A DNA stretch of 64,000 nt from Trichoplax adhaerens (taxonomy: Eukaryota > Placozoa > Uniplacotomia > Trichoplacea > Trichoplacidae): positions 1,974,260 through 2,038,259 of the forward strand of contig NW_002060952.1 of NCBI RefSeq assembly GCF_000150275.1, written 5' to 3'. The stretch's first letter is position 1; every line of letters starts with the position of its first letter. The notes below the pieces were generated by a model, which saw nothing but the letters and a program-made list of their open reading frames with translations, ran no database searches and was not told where the DNA came from. Positions 40,370 through 54,116 of the stretch are shown here, one piece after another. Made by a program: the position numbers and the translations under genes.

Positions 40370-43300
40370 CTGAAAAGATACAATAAGAATTTATGTTAAT
40401 TCGAGTTGGTCACAATACAATGATCTTGAATTGTTTATTGCGTCGCTAGATTAATTATATATATCACGGTCATATAGTAATACTCCAAAAATATGATAGT
40501 AAGTAAATAAAACATATACAGTAAAGTAGCTATAGGGTTTTAATAGCGATGAAGGATTTTGCTATCATTTAAGATCATCAGTTGGATACAGTAGAAATAG
40601 GAAAAGTAATATAAAATTAAAATTTTGATTAGGGGTTAAATGAATTGGTAGATCATTTAACGATTTCTAAATTGCAGAACGGAACTCATTTAAAATCGTA
40701 TCATATTTAACGTAAAAAAAAATAAGTCCTGGATCCAATATAAGAAAAGATAAATTTTCGACCTTTAAATATAGTATAAAGTCTATAAATGCTGTACTTA
40801 ATATATAAAATAGCTGTTATCGATCGCGAGAGAATGATGTACTACCAATGGCGCTCTGGCTGGCAACAGGTCTAAGTCGTTCAAATTCGATAGAGTATAG
40901 TCAAATGGATCCTTGACAATTTTGACGGTGATTACAGCTTAATTATTGCATTATTAAATCATTGCCAGCTAATTAAGGCCAAACTAAAATCTAAATTTAG
41001 TACTTCCACGATGGCACTGGAATCTTAGAATGTAATTTTGGTAGTTTGTGACGCCTGAAGATTGCCACTATTAGTCATCTGCTCAAGGAAAGAGCTACGG
41101 CTAAATTAGACAAAATTGTCCTATGCTGTCAGAGTTTGAAATTAAATTCAATGTTTCTACGGTAATACGCAAGATTCAATCTCAATCGATTTACTGATGC
41201 GGCAATTTTAATACAAAATTTTCATTTTCATTCAATAAACGATAAAGAAGAAATTATTTTTATTTGGCTAATTGCATGAAAGAATGTAGATTTAGCCATC
41301 CATTTTATTCCTATATTACATGGACTGCATCGCAAAATGGAATCCCATTACTATGCTATAAATTTATACATGACAGCAGCTTATCTCTATCCATTTTACG
41401 TTAAAATTAATCTATAAATGAGTAGAATCTACCTGGTATAAGAAAAAAATAGATTACGGAAAGGCGAAACTTCAGCGACACTTGTAGAAACTATCCGAGG
41501 AAAGTGCAAAGCTTGCTTGCTAGCCGGACAAAGTGAGCAAAAATGCACCGAATAATTGGTATATAATAAGTTGAAAATTACATGCAAATACACTAGCTAG
41601 GCTAAGGTTTAATCTAGTTGTTGATTTAATGGCATGCAGGGTATCAAAGGTGAATGATTGATCATAATTCACACAACCTATATAACTAGGAATAGACTTT
41701 GAACTTTTAGGACAATACATTCGTATTTTGCAGTAGACTAACTCTAATAGATGATGATACCACAAAAAGTTCACATTAGAGTTAAAGTTGTTTTATTACT
41801 ATCGGAGCGTCGCGACACGTTGGATAATAGGACCAAGATTGCTGATGATATATTACTATAGCTTATTTTCTCTATTTCTTAACATTAATTTTAACGAAGG
41901 GAAATTATGGAAAATAAGAATATGAATATCGAGTAGAATGTATAAAAATGCCGCCTATTACAGAAAGCAAATTGCTGTTTCCCGCAATAGCATTTGGAAA
42001 AAATGTTACTTTATGTCATTTCAATTCGCGTTCTTTAATTATCTATGGGACGAATCTTGGTTTTATTGCTATGGAAATTTGATTATTTTAGTTCTATTAT
42101 AGATCATAATGATGATTATGTTAGCTCCAAAGCTTTTCATGGTCCAAGTCTTGCTCAATCACAGTAGGGGATTACAGAGGGATATATGAAAGGTATAGCA
42201 TTTTCCTTTGAGCTAATCACGTATTCGACTTTCATCATAATTCGATTATTTCAACAACACCCTGTTGAAATTAACCTTTGAACTAGCTATAACCTCTTTT
42301 TAATCAAATTTTTCTAATTTGTCAACTACGATGTCTCAACAATTTACGGAGTTTCCACACAGTAAGCCAGCTCGTGACTAAAAATAAAATTTTATTAATA
42401 TATTATAAGAATATTAAGATATTTTAAAATACAAGCAGAACGAGACATGATACTTTATTTTGTCTGGGGTATAATTTTGATTTAATTTATTAATTAATTC
42501 ATTAATATCTGCCTTAAAATATTTGAATAAAGACTTTGTCCATAAATTCATCATCCAATGAATTCTTCGACATTCTATACAGAAAAAGGGAAAATAACTC
42601 TAGCATGTAATAAATCCGAATTTGTTTCTCGAAAGTATTAATTAACTAATGAATTCTTAAACGGTACTGAAAAAGGGAAATAAATCTAGGACATAGTAAA
42701 TCTAGATTTGTTATTGTAAAAGTAGCATCGTAAATCAGGCTTTTTCTTGACTAGATTAATTAAATCAAGCCATGATAGAATAAATTATGTGCCGTTGGTA
42801 TACGATACAGGTTATTGGCGTATTATTTTGGCACTTACTTACTTACCTATAAATACCATCTCTAAGTTATTCTCAAATCAATCAATGTCGTGAGAATTTT
42901 GCAATTAGAGGATCATCTATGATTCAGTAAAGATGAGAATACAGGTAAACTCCCTTAATTAATAGCCATATTATGTTGAACAATTTCTTTATCCATAAGT
43001 TACAAATGAACTTGGAAAACTGCAACTCCAGTAGAATAACAAAGATTTGATTAAATAAGATTACAGTAACGAGTATGCACCTGTCATGACATTTGCGTTT
43101 CAAAATATTATCACAACTAGACTGAATTCAGTGCTATTACTACCTCGTATTTTTCACAAATATTAACAGGTTAAATGAAAACAAGTAGAATAGCAATAGT
43201 AAAGGCTTTCTTTGTTGAATAAGTATTCGTGACAAATTATTGAGAACTAATAACAATATTAGTATCTACCTGATTCTGATGTACATAAAAATCTTATAGA

Positions 43301-46089
43301 AATAGCCAAAAAGGTGTTAAGGTAATTTTAGGGCTATTCAATCGTAAAAGAAAATTTAATCCATTATTTACCCTATAAACTACAATATCTAAATTTTAAT
43401 CAAAAGGCCTTATAAGATACTGCAGACTGGAGCAACGATATACGTAATGAATACTATTAAATACTTATATTACATCTCTTCTCCTATTTTGAATCTACTT
43501 ATTCGAATTGGTGCATTGAATAGTGAATACAATGTATACAGATTAATTTAAGGTATCTAACATTCTACCTGGGATTAGCGCCTGTATAGTACAGCCGAAA
43601 CAAGCTAAATATTAGTAGAGATGGTAAAAAATTTCTATTTTAAACTCAGCTATTATCTTAAGTAACATCTTTTAATTTGAATTTAATATACATCACTGTA
43701 TAATAATTAATAATATAATTGATGTATTACAGCCAAGCAAGCAAGTTTGTAAGGATACCTTCATTCCAAATATTTTGTAGCCGCAATTAAGATATTCTAA
43801 AACTTAATGTACTTCATTTCACCAATATAACGGTACAGCAATAAGCGTCTAAATCTTTTACCTGATGGATCTAACAATTTGTAAATAAGGTTGAAATTCT
43901 CATTTAATGTTTACACTAATCATTGTCTTAGTTAATCTAGAGAATGTTGACAGAAATAGATGATGTTAGATTAAGCACTTCTGTCATAATTACTCTATCG
44001 AATATAAATCTATTGTAATTAATTAGTTTAAACTGAATGAGAGTGAAATGGTATGAGCAATCCAAGATATTCCTATCAGAAATAGATATCGCATCTACAT
44101 AACCATAGGTTAACTATAGGTATAGGTAATTTAGTGAATTGAAATAATTAGGAATGATAGTTCTAATGCCAGAATAAATTGCCTAAGTGTGACACTCGTA
44201 TAGGGTTCACTAATGTTAACATGCTACAGATAAATTTACAAACATTGTCTATCTTTAAATTTAAGGTGCAGTAGTGCAATGCTATTTTGATATCGATTAG
44301 AATGTAAATGTGCAAATTTACTATACAGCATATTATTTATTAAGCAACAATAATTGGATATCAATTTTAGAATCTCAGAGATAGGTGTTACTTTTTTATT
44401 ATTATCAATTTCTTTACAATTATAGAAAAGTTCATCATGATCAGTAAAGTAGTATTATCGATGATTAATCATTATTTTAAGTAGATAATGTTTAAAAATT
44501 GTTGACACTAACAATATAATAATCAAAGACTAGCCAATAGAAATTTATAATGCATAGATAGTACAGATAGCAGTTTAAATACGAGATACTAGTTATCTAT
44601 TTAGCGCTGTCAGAAAATGGCCTAGAGTTTGGATTTAATTTTTAACTTAATAATAACACCGAAAAAATCGGTTAAGAATCCACTTAGAAATGAGGGCATA
44701 TTGAATCGATTATTAATCAATACCCGCAATAAACGACGAAAGACACTTTCGTCACCAGTAATATTCCATGATGATTTCAATATGGATTTCTAGATATAAC
44801 CAGATGAGAAATAATGAAAATATCAATATTTCATAATGACATTTATTAGCATTTGATCATACTCGTATTATATAACTATAACGAACAGAAAAATGCCTGT
44901 CTAGAGTGATAAAACTAAAAAAAGGCCATAAATATTTCAGTAATTGATAATTGAAATAAATAATGGACACAAATATATACTCATATTATCTTAGAGGCTC
45001 GATAAGTATTATTGTAGACATAGAATCTGCTACTCTTTCTTGATGCATAATGAGATATTGATATGACACTCACAGGATCTAGTTGTAAAATAGATAGCCC
45101 TACAGCAGACCTTGAAATAAGCTACACACTTTTGTAGACCCAAGCACAAATTTAAAATTAGTGAATCGTATAACTGCGATATTAATTGTAGAAAGTTGAT
45201 AGTATAGGTGATGAAGATAGCTAACTATTGAAACTGCATCTTATATGAAGAAAGTCTTATTCATTGATTAATCTAATGCACAATCTAAAATACGAGCATC
45301 CGTATAATAAGATAAAGTAGAAGTCTTAATGGAAAGATTTCGTTAAGTTCTAATATTTAACTTATAGTAGGTTATCTAGCCGCAAATTAAATTATTGCTA
45401 TGAAGATATGCTGCCTATAGCAATGTTTATTCAGACGGTATAGTAGGCCTATTTCACATTTTAATTGTACCGATATTTTACCGTTAAAACTACCCTTGGC
45501 GTAATTTCTATCGTTAAATTCTGGGCTAAATGCATCGCTAACATGCACTTATTATAGCGAAATTCTTTATAGCAAAGTCGTTTAATGGAATAGATTATAT
45601 TAGTGTTGGAATACTTTTATAGCCTTTAGCCATTTACTCTAAGCACAATTTCTAATTTAATTTTTACTCTTCTATCCACAGCTTGTGACTGTCTCATACT
45701 TTTACTGTCAAGACCTATAAATGCTTGCCCTTAAGTATTTAAATAATTACCTTTACTCTATAAAACATTGAGGTAGTAAGTGAAGAAATTTACTCTATCA
45801 CCTGATGTATTTTGGCAACTATAAGTATATTTACAGTATTTTCTTTCTTAGAATATAGATATCGTAATAATTTTCTTTTTACCGCCTTCTAATCCAATTC
45901 ATTAAGGCGATCTCGCACTTGAGGAATTCAATAGTGGTGTAAGCAATTTAATTTATTGTCAACACAGTTTGTACTATGACTAATTCTATCATGACATGAT
46001 AGTTTGATAGCCTTTATAAACATCTTTCATTCAGCATTAGTGCCATTGAACGATCTAACGGAGTTAGAACACTTGTTCACTAAACTTAC
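40370..46089. other. Intergenic or intronic, no exon seen
   Basis: AT-rich sequence with no supported exon. It is either the final intron of the SCP2-like gene or a true gap. A decayed tandem duplication of about 91 bp lies at 42557-42725 and is listed separately. Confidence 0.45.
42557..42725. repeat. Decayed direct duplication, period about 91 bp
   Basis: Two adjacent copies begin AATGAATTCTT (42557 and 42648) and share the later blocks GAAAAAGGGAAA and a TAGTAAATCTAGATTTGTT-like tail. They differ by several substitutions and small gaps. Confidence 0.55.
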
Positions 46090-47575
46090 CAATCGATCTC
46101 TCCACTGGCCTGATTGTATCTTTTCTGGTTTTTTCGAAGTAAACGTAATAGTGCAATCAGCATTCTCATCTATAGGACGAATAACAGCAAGAATAAAATT
46201 CTAAAAATATAGGCACTGATAATCTAGAGTCATAAAATTAGATAAAAAGTATTTTGTAATCCAGCTACAATTTCGGGTATTAAGCAGAAATTAAAGTTAT
46301 CATTATAAAAGCTTATCATAAAATAATAAGAAGCAGCATACGCTACAGCTATAAAGAAAATGATCAATTTTAAGTATATATAGGATATCATAATGCTTGA
46401 AATCAAATAATATCGAGAAAATCAGAACGAAATTTAACAGTCTACCGTAATTTTAAACATAGTCAGTGTATGCATATTTGTTTAAAAGCTATAGTAAAAA
46501 TTAAGTGAGATACTTTAATTCAATAAAGTAGCTACCATAAGTCCATGTTGCGATTAGCGAGAAGAGATTGAAAAATAAATTATCAACCTAATATTATGAA
46601 ATCACTAAAACACATGAAGTTATTACAACTCTAATCCAGTTTGTATGCTAAAGTACGACATTACTACGGTATGTAAAATTGGACCCAGAAAGAGATTATA
46701 ACCCAATATGTGGAATCCCAGAAGTGAAGAAAACTGTTAAGAATGGCGATAATATCCAAAACTGTGGTAGGGTCTTCCACCTATCTAGAAACTATAAATG
46801 TTTTAAGAATTGGAACTAAAGATAAAACTGAATATAATTTCTGCCCGAAACTGTTGTATTTAAAGATCGAGGTGTTTTACATATATCTAGTACATCTATC
46901 TTGGGAATAGATTAGAATGCAATTGAAAGTAATATAGAACTAAAGTAGATTACAAAAATGTGCCGTAGATTGTAATAAAAGTCGAAAATGAAAATGCTGA
47001 TTGATTGAGACCTTATAAAAGAAATTTAGATTGAAACAAATAATGGATATCAAGTATGACGAAATATTGCATTTTATTCACACCTTTACCATCCCTAAAT
47101 TCGCCTTGCTTCAAATCCAGTACCCAGGAATACTTAAGTTGTTGATCAACAGTAGATATTACCTGGAAGCATATTACCCCATCAACAGCTTTAACCAGAT
47201 TTTCTTTTTGCTATAAATTACATTCAAGACTGTTTAGTAGTATACAACAAACGGATATTAAATTCTTTCATTTCATTCTCCGCAGCAAGTTAAAATGAAA
47301 ATTAAATTTTGTTCAAAAAAAAGTCCATTAATAGATCATATTACACATGCAGTAAAATCAAGGACTACTAGTAAAATGCTATAACATAATCAGTCTTTTG
47401 GTATAGAATTATATTACAATACAATAGAATATATTCGACGATATAGCACATACACTATTGACAATTTGCTGCAGTTCTGATGTTAATGACTGATCTGGTG
47501 GAGCTTGATCTAGTGGAGCTTGGTCTGCTGAAATCTGATCTGAAGTAGTGCATAATTCCAATCGTGGATAGTTGG
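46090..47575 (-). CDS. SCP2-like sterol-carrier domain protein, partial model
   Basis: Three minus-strand exons with consistent phases: 47454-47575, 47090-47210 and 46090-46169. The first encodes a low-complexity linker with repeated SADQAPLDQAPPDQ-type units followed by TSELQQIV. The second encodes VKAVDGVICFQV and LKYSWVLDLKQGEF, the first strands of an SCP2 fold. The third holds DENADCTITF, matching the DCTIT strand of SCPx. SCP2 domains bind lipids in a hydrophobic tunnel. The final helices and the N-terminus are not placed. A linker followed by an SCP2 domain is the layout of stomatin-like protein 1, but no SPFH exon was recognised between here and SCPx at 50.2 kb; a stand-alone SCP2 protein is as likely. 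The gene sits on the same strand directly after SCPx, so local duplication of an SCP2 module is possible. Confidence 0.6.
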
Positions 47576-50164
47576 CTGATTTTAAGCTGAATACTCTAAA
47601 ATATGGCGTGATCAAAGGCAATGGACTATTAATCCTTCCAATAAAAATATCTATTCTATCTATTCAATTTATTATGAACCTTAGTTGATCTTTTTCTCTA
47701 TCATCCAACAAATACAATGAAATAGAAGGATCTCTTGTTAAATTATCCATAATCCTTAAACGGGAATGAATAATTGTCAGAACGGTACTTAGTGTTTTGG
47801 ATACATAGAATGGAGAGAGTCCGTTGAATTATATTTATATTACGATATTAATTGGTTAACAAAATAAATGTGGCTGAACAATCGTCAAGATTAAGTGTCT
47901 TTGGTACCTAGAATGGAGATAGTCCGTTAAATTATATTTTAATATTGCGATATTAGTTTGTTAATGATGTAATTAGAGTAGCTAGATGGAGTTAACATCA
48001 GCTTAGTATTGCAAACTCGTGTATGATATTGTCGTAGAAAATGTTTAGACGTACAGGATACCGCGCGGACTCTACTGTATAGTCTACAGCTTGCTTATGT
48101 AATAAAATCATTATTACCCTGCTAGCCCTAATTTTAGTAGCCATGGGCTAGTAAATAGACATTATTTATTTCTATCCCGTGACGGACTTTAATTTATTAG
48201 TATATGGTAATGGTATAGAATCTCATATACGCTTTGTAGTAGACAGAGCGTATACATTGGATGTTATTGCACAAACAACAAGTTATTAGCTAATAAATGC
48301 TGACAAAACTTATCAGGACTACTGGCGCGACAGAATTCCACATTCAAAGGTATAATTAATCTATAAACGATTTTACATTCGATCATATCATTGGATGTAA
48401 AATGTGTTTATGTATATGAAAGGTAAGCCAACGAATCAGTGCCAGCTGGATGTGGAGTTCAATTACGTGTGGCAAGGTGACCAAAAAATCATCTTATGCA
48501 ATAAATATAATACATAACTAGCTCTAATTACTATGAAAATTCGTTTATTAATATTTATGAAACCTTTTGTAGCTGCAGGGTGGTCTGAAAAGATCAATAA
48601 ACAAAAGTAAAAAATCACGTAAGAAAGCACGTATGAATTAATGAGATAGACATTTAATTTATCTGCCGTTGCGGACTCGCATTTACCAGTCGAAATTATA
48701 TTGTGTGTTAACCCACAACTACTGTAATTACATGAAGTCATGACACTAGTCGATAATAAATCAATGAAATACTAATGAAAGATATACGAAAAGATATTCG
48801 TCATGAACCATAAATAATATAGCTGGTTCGGTATGATGACTTTAATTTTTGATTAGCCCAATCGAACTGGTACGTGGTTTAGCAACATCACTGATTTTAT
48901 ATCATCATGTAACCCAAATTCTGATCAGTCAAACAAATCTATTGACTGTTACTTATTTAATCACTGGTACTTATAAGGGTGTCTTGAGGGTCTCGATATC
49001 GGAAATTGGATGTACTACAATTTTTTAATATTTAAATGTTTGTTAGCGTAAAAAAAAACGCTACTTTAATCGATGAATGCTTGTTGATCATGTTATTAAG
49101 ACCGCCGAGCGAGCATTAGAAGCAATTATTTGCAAAGTAAACTATTTAAATTGTACAGTAAGCCTATTAGCTGCTACTTATACAGTACAGGCATTAGTTG
49201 AAATAACTATTCAGCCAGTGGAGTGAGATTGAAACTGGAATTGTACGTTTATCGGGGTAACAAGTCAGTTGCTCAATAATTATATAATTAATACACATAG
49301 AAGCTATGCTTAAAGATATTTATGTGACTAATTCAGTAGTTGATCTTCCAATATTATTAAATGTCTGCATTACATGAGCCCTCAAACTGCAGAAAATTGG
49401 GGACCGTCCATATTCTAACCGATAGAATCTTAGCAAACGCAAATTTAAAACTAGTCTATCATTAAGTAAAAACGGTGGCAGTTTCAGCAATCTACTCGAC
49501 ATGCAATCAAACCATTTAAAACTAATTTACCATACAACATCTCATAAACTCTTTTATAATCTTGAGAAACCTATCATGTAAGCCTAGCGATGATTAATCG
49601 ACCTTGTCAATCAAACCGTAAGATACTTATTAAAGATTAACTTTCTCATCACATAGATAAATACGCAATAAATTTATATGACAGAGTCCTAGAACTACGA
49701 AGTATACAGCTTATCTATTTCAATTTAAAATATGCGCTCCAATACAATGTTAATAAAGTCAATTTACCCCAGCTGTAGATGACTAAAAGCCATACATAGC
49801 GCATCAAAAATTTAAAACACACTGATGTCATCTTACATTAGTCACTACGCAATTAGGCGTTTTTTATTCAAATCTACTTTTCAATAAAGTCTCCCGATAT
49901 AAAAGTCTAAAATAACCAGCAGACCCAAATACTAAAGTACAATCAGATAATTTAGCAATTAATATACTATCACGCCGTATTAGAGTCGCCTTAAGGTCTT
50001 TCTGATTAGCTATTATCTTGGCTTGCATACATGTGCATACTTATATAATTAATTATTCCTGTAATCTGTAATCCATAGCATATGCGTTTTAACATACATT
50101 GATTATTTACCGCTAAACCGCAATACGAAATGAACATGATTGCAAATACATTTACAGTAAAATC
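47576..50164. other. Region between SCPx and the SCP2-like gene
   Basis: It should contain the 3' UTR of SCPx (an AATAAA on the minus strand lies at 49863-49868) and the missing 5' part of the SCP2-like gene. A minus frame starting at 49502 begins MSSRLLKLPPFLLNDRLVLN, rich in Arg and Leu, and meets a GTAATG donor after about 46 codons. It could be a first exon but the phase does not fit the next known acceptor. Nothing else seen. Confidence 0.4.
47792..47970. repeat. Direct duplication, period about 103 bp
   Basis: Two copies starting GTGTTTTGGATACATAGAAT (47792) and GTGTCTTTGGTACCTAGAAT (47895), both continuing through GGAGANAGTCCGTTNAATTATAT. About 80% alike by eye. Confidence 0.65.
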
Positions 50165-53100
50165 TTATAGATTCGCTTTAGGACCTCCCTGCGGTAAAAC
50201 AAGTCGCAATTTCAAAGCAACAGCCATATTGCCTGATATCTTCAACTTTCCTCCCATGAAAGCCTAGATATGAATGAAATCATGACAGCATTAATTCAGA
50301 ATAATAGCTTTCTCTAAGTTAATACTTAAGACATGATATATCACCTAAACCTTACCATTTGAGGATTGAGTTTTCCAGTACTTAATTGCACGAAATCTTT
50401 ATCGGCCATTGTAATAGTGCAATCAGTTTTACCTAACGAAAAGGAAGACAATATAAGCATGAATCTACTTATTTTCAAAAATGACATACACAGTCTTAAT
50501 TATATTAGTTTTACCTTCTTGTCCCTCGGTCAAGGAACCGCTTCCATCTTTGAGATTAAGTGTCCAAAACTTTGTGCCTTTCGATTTAATGTCAGTTATC
50601 TTGAAGCGAAACACTGCTTTAACTTTATTTACCATAGACGGTCCATTCTATACCAATATATTGGTATTGATCGGACTTAGTATGTTTTACATAAAAGTGT
50701 TCATCAATAAACTAACAATGCAATCGACGATATACCTTATCAACATTTTCTTTGATACGTTCAAATACGGTTTCAGAATTAATCGAATTTGCAGCAGTTG
50801 CCACAGTCGCGAGCCTAATGGGAAAAAATTGGTTATTAATAAATATTCCGCGTTTACCTTTATAAATCCTTTACAGTAATATTTCAGACACAGAAGAAAG
50901 CAATTCTTTATGGTATCAATATAGTTCATACTGTGGGCTTTCATGAAAGCCACGTTGATAAAGTCCAACAACAACGGCTCCGCCCAATCCAATGTTATGC
51001 TGTAGAGCAGTTTTAGCATTAGGAACTTGTCTTTTACCAGCCATATTACGTAACTGCCAACAGAGCTCAGCGCATTGTGCAAGTCCTATGCAACCACATA
51101 ATATAACGGTTGAAATAAATACAAACTAATTCATTTAAAAACAACGTTCACGAATGATAAAATATCATTTTTACCGCTAGCCCCTAGTGGATGACCCTTT
51201 GATATTAAACCACCACTTGGATTGATGACATATTTACCACCATAAGTATTATTACCAGATTCAACGAGATTAGCTCCTTCACCTGACAATAGAGTTAATT
51301 ACAAGCAATTAGCATTACTGTATTCATCAAAATTAAAAAAATAGCTGTTATTAGTCCAACCTTCCGCACATAATCCAAGAGCTTCATATGAAATCAATTC
51401 ATTAGCAGAGAAGCAATCATGTAACTCCACAACATCAACATCTGTTGGCTTGATACCTGTTTTATATTATATTAAAAATATTACTGCAAACAGTTGTGAT
51501 TGCAATAAAATATGGTAGAATAGTCCGAGAATAAGATAGTTACCAGTAGCCGAATAGACGGAGTCAGCAGCGGCCTTTGTCATATCATAACCAACCTACC
51601 GTAGTAACAATATTTAATAAGGGAATTTAGCAAGTACAGTCTTTCGTAGTTTAAACATTCTACAAATGTTTAAGCTATTGGCCATAAATAACTACAATAA
51701 TATAGCAACTGCTGTAATATACTATACTATAAATATTCCATAAAAGAAATGTAAGGTACCATTTTGATGCAGCTCTTTTCCTTAAATGTAGAACTAAAAT
51801 CAGTTCTCATTTCCATTCCAACTATTTTTACGGCTTTATTCTGCAAATTATATTTTTGGACCATTTTTTCACTGCATAAAATAGCAGCAGCGCTACCGTC
51901 GGACGTTGGGCTTAAATCAAAACGACAGAGTTCGATGGATAAGATCGACATGATGAAGCACTGATGCTTAATTTCAATTACGACAGTTAAAATATTTTCA
52001 TTTCCTCACCAACACTGCAGTAATGTTAATGGAAACTGAATCATTCTAGACTTCATAACTTCATCCACAGAGTAAACCGTTTTCATCTGCGAGTAACTAC
52101 GATGGTGAAATATAATTACTTTACACAATATTACATAGAAATAAGTATCAGCCACAGTCTCAACAATCCATCTAATAGACTTACGGGTTATTAGCAGAGT
52201 GACGGTGATTTTTTTCCGCAATTTTTCCAAAAACATCAGCTTTAGTCCCTAAAATGATAATGTATAATCAACCTTAGAATGTAACAATAAGAAATAGTAT
52301 TCTACCTATGACTCATTTAATTGTATCAATTACCGTATTTTTCCATGTGTTCACAAGCAGCTGCAGCAAACATTTGCGGAGCTAATGGCGCAGCTTGGAT
52401 TCCGTAACAATCTGATAACACTTCAGCATGCTTATCCAGCGGATTTGTACGATCGTTAAACTAAAATTGGATACGATATTAATATCGAGTGTAATACCAT
52501 AATTAATTTTACTATCTACAATCATGTATATAGATCGTTCTGAATACCATTTTGGAACCATTTGATACAGTATTATGCGATTACAGATTTTTAATATCAC
52601 CCTTACGTGAGAGACTAGAGATCCTCTTTGCATTTTCTCAAAGCCCAGAGCAAGGGCACAATCACAGTTACCTGCAATTCAAAATATCCCATCATAATTT
52701 GTGCTTATAGTTGTGAAGACAATAATCTTGATCAGATTAGTTCACCTCCTTCAATCAGCTGTTTAGCGAGAAATAGAGCCGTCGATCCTGTCGCACAATT
52801 ATTATTGACATTGTATATAGGAATACCGGTTAAACCAAGATTATAAACTGCTCGCTGACCACAGGTAGAATCTCCTAATAATAAATAATAATATTGCAAA
52901 ATTTCAAAACGTTCTCATTTTATGTTATCAAGAAGTTATTGCGAATTTACGTTAATAATATACACGGCGACACTTTACTACGTATGCTCTTCAGTATTGC
53001 AATTACCCGGAATTTCGGGTAATTATCTGGGTATATCAAAACCCCGGATGCAGTTATGACTCTTTACGAATAGCCGGAAGAAGTTCATTTTTAATAGCAA

Positions 53101-53481
53101 TTATTAACAATTGCTTCAATTTTCGCAATCGAATGTACGCTATGTTCTATCACGAATATGTTAGAATTGAACTTGCACTTAACTAGGTAAAGTGTAATTT
53201 ACCGTAAACATAGCCAACAACAGCTTGTTGAATATCTTTATACGTTAAGCCAGCATCGGCTAGGGCGGCTTCACCTACGAGTATAGCAATTAATTTAGTA
53301 TCAGGAAGAAAAAGATATGATCCGTGATTGTACAAAAGTTGGGTAAGCCCAAGTTTTCCTGAAAAAGGATCCAGCAGCAGTACAGTGTTTCGAATATTAT
53401 TAGAAATAAAGCTACTGACTAACCAGCTTCTTTAGCCATATCAGGGTAATCATGAGTAGAAGAAGCAGACGGCTTGAGAAA
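50165..53481 (-). CDS. SCP2: SCPx: peroxisomal 3-ketoacyl-CoA thiolase fused to SCP2 domain
   Basis: Thiolytic cleavage of branched-chain and bile-acid-type 3-oxoacyl-CoAs in peroxisomes, with a C-terminal sterol/lipid carrier domain. Sixteen minus-strand exons, all phase-consistent: 53424-53481, 53203-53274, 52746-52874, 52607-52671, 52334-52460, 52185-52248, 52010-52096, 51760-51910, 51544-51595, 51361-51456, 51175-51282, 50932-51085, 50736-50814, 50515-50647, 50356-50432, 50165-50263. They give 516 aa; the first exon (about 20-25 codons, up to the MTK-like end) was not found and should lie right of 53.5 kb. Thiolase landmarks: [11 protein letters not shown] with the catalytic Cys, [16 protein letters not shown] and [11 protein letters not shown]2 landmarks: [22 protein letters not shown] and [16 protein letters not shown]. 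The protein ends in PKANL, a peroxisome-targeting PTS1 variant. Identity with human SCPx is high along the whole length. Confidence 0.93.
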
Positions 53482-53559
53482 CTTTATACGAATAGATAAA
53501 AGTGAAATGTCAATTTATCAATTCATTTCTCTTCAGGAGATTAAATCATTGATAACACT

Positions 53560-53705
53560 GTTAACAGTAATCAATTTACTCAATTCTAGAGATGAAATTT
53601 GGCAATATCAATACAATTAAGACAGTGTCTAATGCTGTTAGATACTAAAGTAGACTTGATGCTGTTCATAGTAGCCGATTTACTCAATTTTAGAGAAGAA
53701 ATTAA
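53560..53705. repeat. Degenerate direct repeat, period about 103 bp
   Basis: Two copies of a block reading GTTNANAGTANNNNATTTAC then TCAATTNTAGAGANGAAATT begin at 53560 and 53663, just upstream of the second SCPx exon, probably in its first intron. Confidence 0.55.
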
Positions 53706-53758
53706 TATCAAAATTTAGCATTCAGGCATGATACTACTATTACCATTACTCGTATACT

Positions 53759-54116
53759 GTTGATAAAAAGTCTACCGATGGGGAGTGCAAGACATCAATG
53801 CAACCTGGAAGCATAAATAGTATTAAGACAGTGTCCATTTGCTAATAGAGTATTTCATCTTACATTAGAAGTTGCTGGAGTAGTCCAGAACTCTACCATT
53901 GCTATTTAACGTTGCGACGTTATTACTATTTACCATTGTTGATAAAAGTCTACTGATGGGGAGTGCAACCGATGACTGCAACTTGGCAGCATCAATACTA
54001 TTAAGACAGTGTCCACTGTTGTTTACTAATAAGGTATTCAACTTCGCTTAGAAGTTGCTCGAGTAGTCCGCAACTCTACAATCACTCTTTATCGTTTGTA
54101 ACGCTACTCCCTATTT
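53759..54116. repeat. Tandem repeat, two units of about 179 bp
   Basis: Units start at 53759 and 53938 with GTTGATAAAA(A)GTCTAC. Both contain GATGGGGAGTGCAA, ATTAAGACAGTGTCCA and AGAAGTTGCTNGAGTAGTCC in the same order. The block ATTAAGACAGTGTC also occurs earlier at about 53617, so an older, more decayed unit may precede them. Confidence 0.75.

Noticed and set aside
49320-49502. Minus frame starting MSSRLLKLPP as a mitochondrial-type first exon of the SCP2-like gene.
   Set aside because: The donor phase does not match the acceptor of the next known exon; kept only as a remark.
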